A DNA stretch of 64,000 nucleotides from Ovoidimarina sp038744785 (GTDB lineage Bacteria > Pseudomonadota > Alphaproteobacteria > Rhodobacterales > Rhodobacteraceae). Below are positions 60,755-64,000 of the stretch, in pieces. Location: NCBI GenBank assembly GCA_038744785.1, contig JBCDLX010000009.1, positions 62,001 to 126,000 on the forward strand, in the 5' to 3' direction. The notes under the pieces are model-generated. The model searched no databases, was not told the DNA's origin, and saw only the letters and a program-made list of their open reading frames with translations. Numbering within the stretch: the first letter of the stretch is position 1; the number at the start of each line of letters is the position of its first letter. Position numbers and translations under genes: made by a program.

Positions 60755-61258
60755 TCACCGTCTCTGATTGGCCGGGCCCGCCTTGCCCTTCGGGGTGTAA
60801 CTGTCGTCTGAGATACTGCCCCCACTGACGGCGTCCCGGCACGCCCCGATCAGCTCGACACGGGTGGGGTTGTCAAACGTGTAATTTGGCGGGCGTGGCG
60901 CAAATGTGCCCCGGCACAGGATTTCGTCCGAGGTCCGCACACCGATGGCCATCCCGTATTGGAAGGTCACAATGACATAACTGGTGCTGCTTCCAAACTG
61001 AGCCAGCGCGAACGAACCAGCTGGATTGCGCATATCACGATAGATGAAATCAGTCTGCGCGCCGCGGCGCACTTTTTGCACCGGATTTCCCCATCGCGTT
61101 GTCAGATCAGTTTCCGTGGTATGACCCGGCGTTACAAACGCGGCCATCGCGGCGCGGGCGCTGGGCGTTGAGGCGACGGTGGTATTCTTTGCCACGCCGG
61201 AACACCCAGACAGTAGCATTGAGATAAGAACAACGACAATTCGACCACGTGAGGACAC
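60755..61258 (-). CDS. Putative lipoprotein
   Basis: A 167-residue exported lipoprotein: signal peptide with lipobox LLSGC (Cys at about 19). The mature part has GHTTETDLTTRWGNPVQKVRRGAQTDFIYRD, a pattern like the SmpA/BamE-type fold (T-x-x-x-V/L-x-x-x-W/F-G-x-P). Two later Cys may form a disulfide. GTG start with GGAG ten bases upstream. It is inserted in the otherwise collinear pdxJ-acpS order, on the opposite strand. No named function. Confidence 0.8.
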   Translation of the reverse strand: MSSRGRIVVVLISMLLSGCSGVAKNTTVASTPSARAAMAAFVTPGHTTETDLTTRWGNPVQKVRRGAQTDFIYRDMRNPAGSFALAQFGSSTSYVIVTFQYGMAIGVRTSDEILCRGTFAPRPPNYTFDNPTRVELIGACRDAVSGGSISDDSYTPKGKAGPANQRR

Positions 61259-61358
61259 AGTTGACAGGCTCCGTTCTGGATCGCGGATTACCTAACCCAA
61301 AGCCCTCACCAAATCCTGAATGCTTGCAAACCCTGGTCCTTGGCCCCAAGACGGGGTC

Positions 61359-61805
61359 ATGATCCTGGGTATCGGTACCGATCTTTGCAATATCGAACGG
61401 ATCGAGCAGACGCTCGAACGGTTCGGGGACCGGTTTCGCAATCGCGTCTTCACCGAGACCGAGCAGAAGAAGGCGGAACGCCGTACGGACGCGCCGGGAA
61501 CCTACGCCAAGCGCTGGGCCGCGAAGGAAGCGTGCTCGAAGGCGCTTGGAACAGGTCTTCGCATGGGGATTGCCTGGAAAGACATGGCGGTGTCCAACCT
61601 ACGCACTGGGCAGCCTGTGATGCATGTGACCGGCTGGGCCGCAGAGCGGTTAGCCGCCATGACGCCTGAAGGACACGAGGCAATCATCCACGTCACATTG
61701 ACTGACGATCATCCTTGGGCGCAGGCCTTTGTCGTGATCGAGGCACGTCCCCTTGGATTGCCCTCAATAGGGCCGGATCATCGCGGCCCACTCAAGAACC
61801 AGTGA
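61359..61805 (+). CDS. acpS: Holo-[acyl-carrier-protein] synthase
   Basis: A 148-residue phosphopantetheinyl transferase that activates ACP. GIGTDLCNIERIEQ holds Mg-binding Asp8 and FAAKEA-like RWAAKEACSKALGTG holds the second ligand Glu; GIAWKDMAV and AIIHVTLTDDHPWAQAFVVIE follow. The final 20 residues are longer than usual. ATG 61359 gives the family N-terminus. Its 3' end overlaps an antisense decayed gene by about 40 bases. Confidence 0.95.
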   Translation: MILGIGTDLCNIERIEQTLERFGDRFRNRVFTETEQKKAERRTDAPGTYAKRWAAKEACSKALGTGLRMGIAWKDMAVSNLRTGQPVMHVTGWAAERLAAMTPEGHEAIIHVTLTDDHPWAQAFVVIEARPLGLPSIGPDHRGPLKNQ

Positions 61806-62607
61806 TGGCCACGAAGCGATAGGTTTGTGTCCGCCTGGGTTCTCGGCAAACAGGATCAAACCTTTCTCTCAATCCCGCCACCGCGTCATACGCAGGGCTA
61901 TTGCATCGTTGACCGGTTCTGCCGCTTCAATGCAGCTAAGGCTTTGCCACCAGATGCCGAGCCATTTCGGGATATCCCCCTGCTCGAACGGCTCGCCTTG
62001 CCATTCGAGCTTGCGGCCTGCGATTGACACCGTCTTGTCTTCGACGCCGTGCGAATGAAATAGGTGCGTACCGCCCGCGCACGTCTCAGCCATCGGGTCC
62101 CTGAACACGCCGAAATAGGATGCAAAGGCTTGCGCCTGACCAGGACTGGCGCATACCACATCCCTAACCATGGACCCGCCGCGCAAATTGCCGGCAAGAA
62201 CGATCTTCTCGTGATCGACACCTAAACGCGCGGTGGCGTCCGCGATCACCCGAGTGATGTAATCGGTATCGTCGCGCGGCTTGTCTGCACCGTCCGCAAC
62301 ACTCCAATCGAAGCTCTTCGTCAGAAGCGGATCCGGTTGCCCCCCGGGTCGCGATAGAGACAATCAGTTCATTCTTGACCCGGCGCACCATTTCGGTGTT
62401 CCGAAGCGCTGCGGCGGAAATGCCGCCATACCCGTGAAGCTAGATGAAAGCGCCCGGATCGGAGTGTTCCGTTTCGGGCAGAATCGCCCGGCAACCGCCG
62501 CCATGGACGGGACAGATCTCGGTGCCGCAGATATCGCTGGTTTGCGGCTCCGCGGCGGTCGCGGCAAGGCAAAAGAGTGCGACAATAAACCTGGGTAGTC
62601 GGCGCAT
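61764..62607 (-). pseudogene. Decayed PHB-depolymerase/esterase-like hydrolase gene
   Basis: Reading on the minus strand from ATG 62607: a signal peptide MRRLPRFIVALFCLAATA, then a TAG at 62440-62442 just before LHGYGGIS, a one-base shift at a six-base G run (62340-62345), then LLTKSFDWSVADG, KIVLAGNLRGGSM where the nucleophile Ser of G-x-S-x-G is Leu, and FHSHGVEDKTV. A TGA at 61869-61871 precedes LILFAENPGGHKP, the catalytic His block. Length (844) is not a multiple of three. It is the same family as the gene at 1-627 and lies between acpS and lepB, where the conserved cluster has no such gene. Confidence 0.82.
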
Positions 62608-62713
62608 GTCATCGGCAGGACGGGCAACCTTGCGCGCGCCCGTCAAGCCTCGTTGCTTGACACGCTGCCTGCACCCTTTCATGAAGCGCCGGACCCAGAA
62701 GCGAGGCAGGACC

Positions 62714-63499
62714 ATGGCGGCGAAGGCGGAAACGGGCGGCGGGCTCGTCGAGACGATCAAGACGATCGTCTATGCACTTCTGATCGCCGGTGTGTTCCGG
62801 ACATTGTTCTTTCAACCATTCTGGATTCCGTCGGGGTCTATGAAAGACACCTTGTTGATCGGCGATTTCCTGTTTGTGAACAAGATGGCCTATGGCTATT
62901 CACAGCATTCCTGCCCGTTTTCGATGTGCCGCTTTATCGACGGGCGCTGGATTGGCTCGGAACCGGCGCGGGGCGACGTCGTCGTGTTCCGGCATCCGGT
63001 GAACGGTTCGGATTTCATCAAGCGCGTCGTGGGCATGCCAGGTGATCGCATTCAGATGCAAGACGGAGTTCTTTACATCAATGGAACCGCCGCGTCGCAG
63101 ACCCCGGATGGGACGTTTCAGGAGGTCTTCGAACGGCAGGGACCCATTGGCAACGTGCCCCTTTGCCAGAACGCCGGAGTTGGTTTTGGCGGCACGTGCG
63201 AGAAGGAAAAGTTCATAGAAACTTTGCCCGAAGGGACCGCACATAGTGTTCTGAATGTGCGCCGAACTGGGCTTGATAGTACGCAGGTCTACACGGTGCC
63301 GGAAGGGCATTTCTTTTTTGTGGGCGACAACCGCGACAATTCCACCGACAGCCGGGTCGCGCCGCCCAACGGGGTTGGCTACGTTCCGTTCGAGAACCTT
63401 ATCGGTCGGGCTGATCGCGTGATGTTCTCATCTGCGGGAACGTCACTGTTCTTCTTTTGGACCTGGCGCCCGGATCGTTTCTTCAAGAAGGTCATCTAG
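62714..63499 (+). CDS. lepB: Signal peptidase I
   Basis: A 261-residue inner-membrane protease that removes signal peptides. A single N-terminal membrane helix (about 12-32), then WIPSGSMKDTLLIGD with nucleophile Ser42, DFIKRVVGMPGD with general base Lys103, and FFVGDNRDNSTDSR as the late conserved box. The ATG at 62714 follows CAGGACC; an upstream ATG at 62681 is possible. The frame extends far back but antisense to the decayed hydrolase. Its stop shares one base with the rnc start (TAGTG). Confidence 0.96.
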   Translation: MAAKAETGGGLVETIKTIVYALLIAGVFRTLFFQPFWIPSGSMKDTLLIGDFLFVNKMAYGYSQHSCPFSMCRFIDGRWIGSEPARGDVVVFRHPVNGSDFIKRVVGMPGDRIQMQDGVLYINGTAASQTPDGTFQEVFERQGPIGNVPLCQNAGVGFGGTCEKEKFIETLPEGTAHSVLNVRRTGLDSTQVYTVPEGHFFFVGDNRDNSTDSRVAPPNGVGYVPFENLIGRADRVMFSSAGTSLFFFWTWRPDRFFKKVI

Positions 63500-64000
63500 T
63501 GGCGCTTTCGGGCGCGCTTCGAGAGTTTCAGGCCCGGCTTGGGCACGAATTCGTGCGGCCGGACCTCCTTACCGAAGCGATGACCCATGGTTCTGCCGCC
63601 GGGCAGGCACGGACCAATAACCAACGACTTGAATTTCTTGGCGACAGAGTGCTTGGTCTCGTGATGGCGCGCGCGCTTCTGGCAGCGGACGAGGCAGCAA
63701 GCGAAGGTCAATTGGCGCCGCGCTATAATGCCCTAGTGCGGAAGGAAGCCTGCGCCGACGTCGCCCGCGAGATCGGTCTGGGCGATGTGCTGCGCCTGGG
63801 TCGGTCCGAAATGGTGTCGGGCGGTCGCCGCAAGGACGCGCTTTTGGGCGACGCGATGGAGGCGGTGATTGCCGCTGTGTATCTCGATGGTGGTATGGAG
63901 GCAGCGGAGGCGCTGGTTCTGCGGCTTTGGGGCGACCGGATAGGTCGTGTCGACGCCGACGCCCGTGACCCCAAGACAAGCTTGCAGGAATGGGCGCAGG
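63499..64000 (+). CDS. rnc: Ribonuclease III (3' end outside window)
   Basis: The GTG at 63499 opens a frame that runs to the window end, giving 167 visible residues. The signature NQRLEFLGDRVLGLVMA and the second acidic cluster LLGDAMEAVIAAVYLDGG are intact; DPKTSLQEWAQ at the end is the start of the double-stranded RNA-binding domain. It processes rRNA precursors. The start overlaps the lepB stop by one base, the usual lepB-rnc pairing; era would be expected next. Confidence 0.96.
   Translation, partial: MALSGALREFQARLGHEFVRPDLLTEAMTHGSAAGQARTNNQRLEFLGDRVLGLVMARALLAADEAASEGQLAPRYNALVRKEACADVAREIGLGDVLRLGRSEMVSGGRRKDALLGDAMEAVIAAVYLDGGMEAAEALVLRLWGDRIGRVDADARDPKTSLQEWAQ

Noticed and set aside
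1..64000. CRISPR arrays, insertion sequences, prophage genes, rRNA operons, toxin-antitoxin pairs
   Set aside because: I looked for short regular repeats, transposase or integrase motifs, terminal inverted repeats and rRNA cores and saw none.

Overview
The window reads as chromosomal DNA of a marine alphaproteobacterium of the Rhodobacterales (Roseobacter group). Base composition is GC-rich (about 60% by eye), genes are tightly packed, GTG and TTG starts are common, and several clusters are typical of alphaproteobacteria: slt-dapA-smpB, glnK-amtB, rpoZ-rsh-DUF2062-pdxJ-acpS-lepB-rnc. A cupin enzyme with the metal-site pattern of DMSP lyases points to a marine lifestyle. I see no rRNA, tRNA, insertion sequence, prophage or CRISPR array. 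This is mostly core genome with scattered accessory genes.

Layout. 1-13 kb: 3' part of an esterase-like hydrolase, pheT, an unrecognised 329-residue protein, a YtoQ-like protein, a 2,4-dienoyl-CoA reductase with a LysR regulator, an OmpA-family/GNAT/CinA-like operon, a family-90 glycosyltransferase gene cut by an in-frame TGA, sfsA and map. 13-22 kb: rsmD, a ferredoxin-reductase-type flavoprotein, a translationally coupled tandem pair of peroxiredoxins, a cytochrome P450 behind a perfect inverted repeat, an MscS channel, phhB, a FemAB-like acyltransferase, a GDPD-like phosphodiesterase and a RidA protein. 21.5-25 kb is an envelope block: mlaA, mlaC and a class A penicillin-binding protein. 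25-27 kb is the nitrogen block glnK-amtB, closed by a strong terminator.

27-41 kb: an aromatic aminotransferase, sulfurtransferase, methyltransferase and LysR genes, smpB, an ion channel, two EamA transporters, dapA, a soluble lytic transglycosylase, mnmD and an FAD oxidoreductase (the two halves of MnmC, divergent), a hotdog-fold hydratase, an FMN reductase and a GNAT. 41-49 kb: smc, a 39-codon small gene, a lytic transglycosylase with a peptidoglycan-binding domain, a lone receiver domain, a glutathionyl-hydroquinone reductase and a C-S lyase-type aminotransferase. 49.5-52.3 kb is one tightly coupled run: def, a deformylase paralogue that has lost its metal-ligand Cys and catalytic Glu, fmt, a small membrane protein and the DMSP-lyase-like cupin. 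52.4-64 kb: rnhA and neighbours, ispH, an NYN-domain protein, folK, then the rpoZ...rnc cluster, with a decayed hydrolase gene lying antisense between acpS and lepB. The window ends inside rnc.

Many neighbouring genes share a four-base start/stop overlap (ATGA, GTGA or TTGA), so translational coupling is a strong theme and was used to choose starts. Points most worth a second look are the interrupted glycosyltransferase, the degenerate deformylase inside the def-fmt operon, the DMSP-lyase-like cupin coupled to a membrane protein, the tandem peroxiredoxins, the inverted repeat before the P450, and the small gene after smc. I did not find a clearly new multi-gene system.
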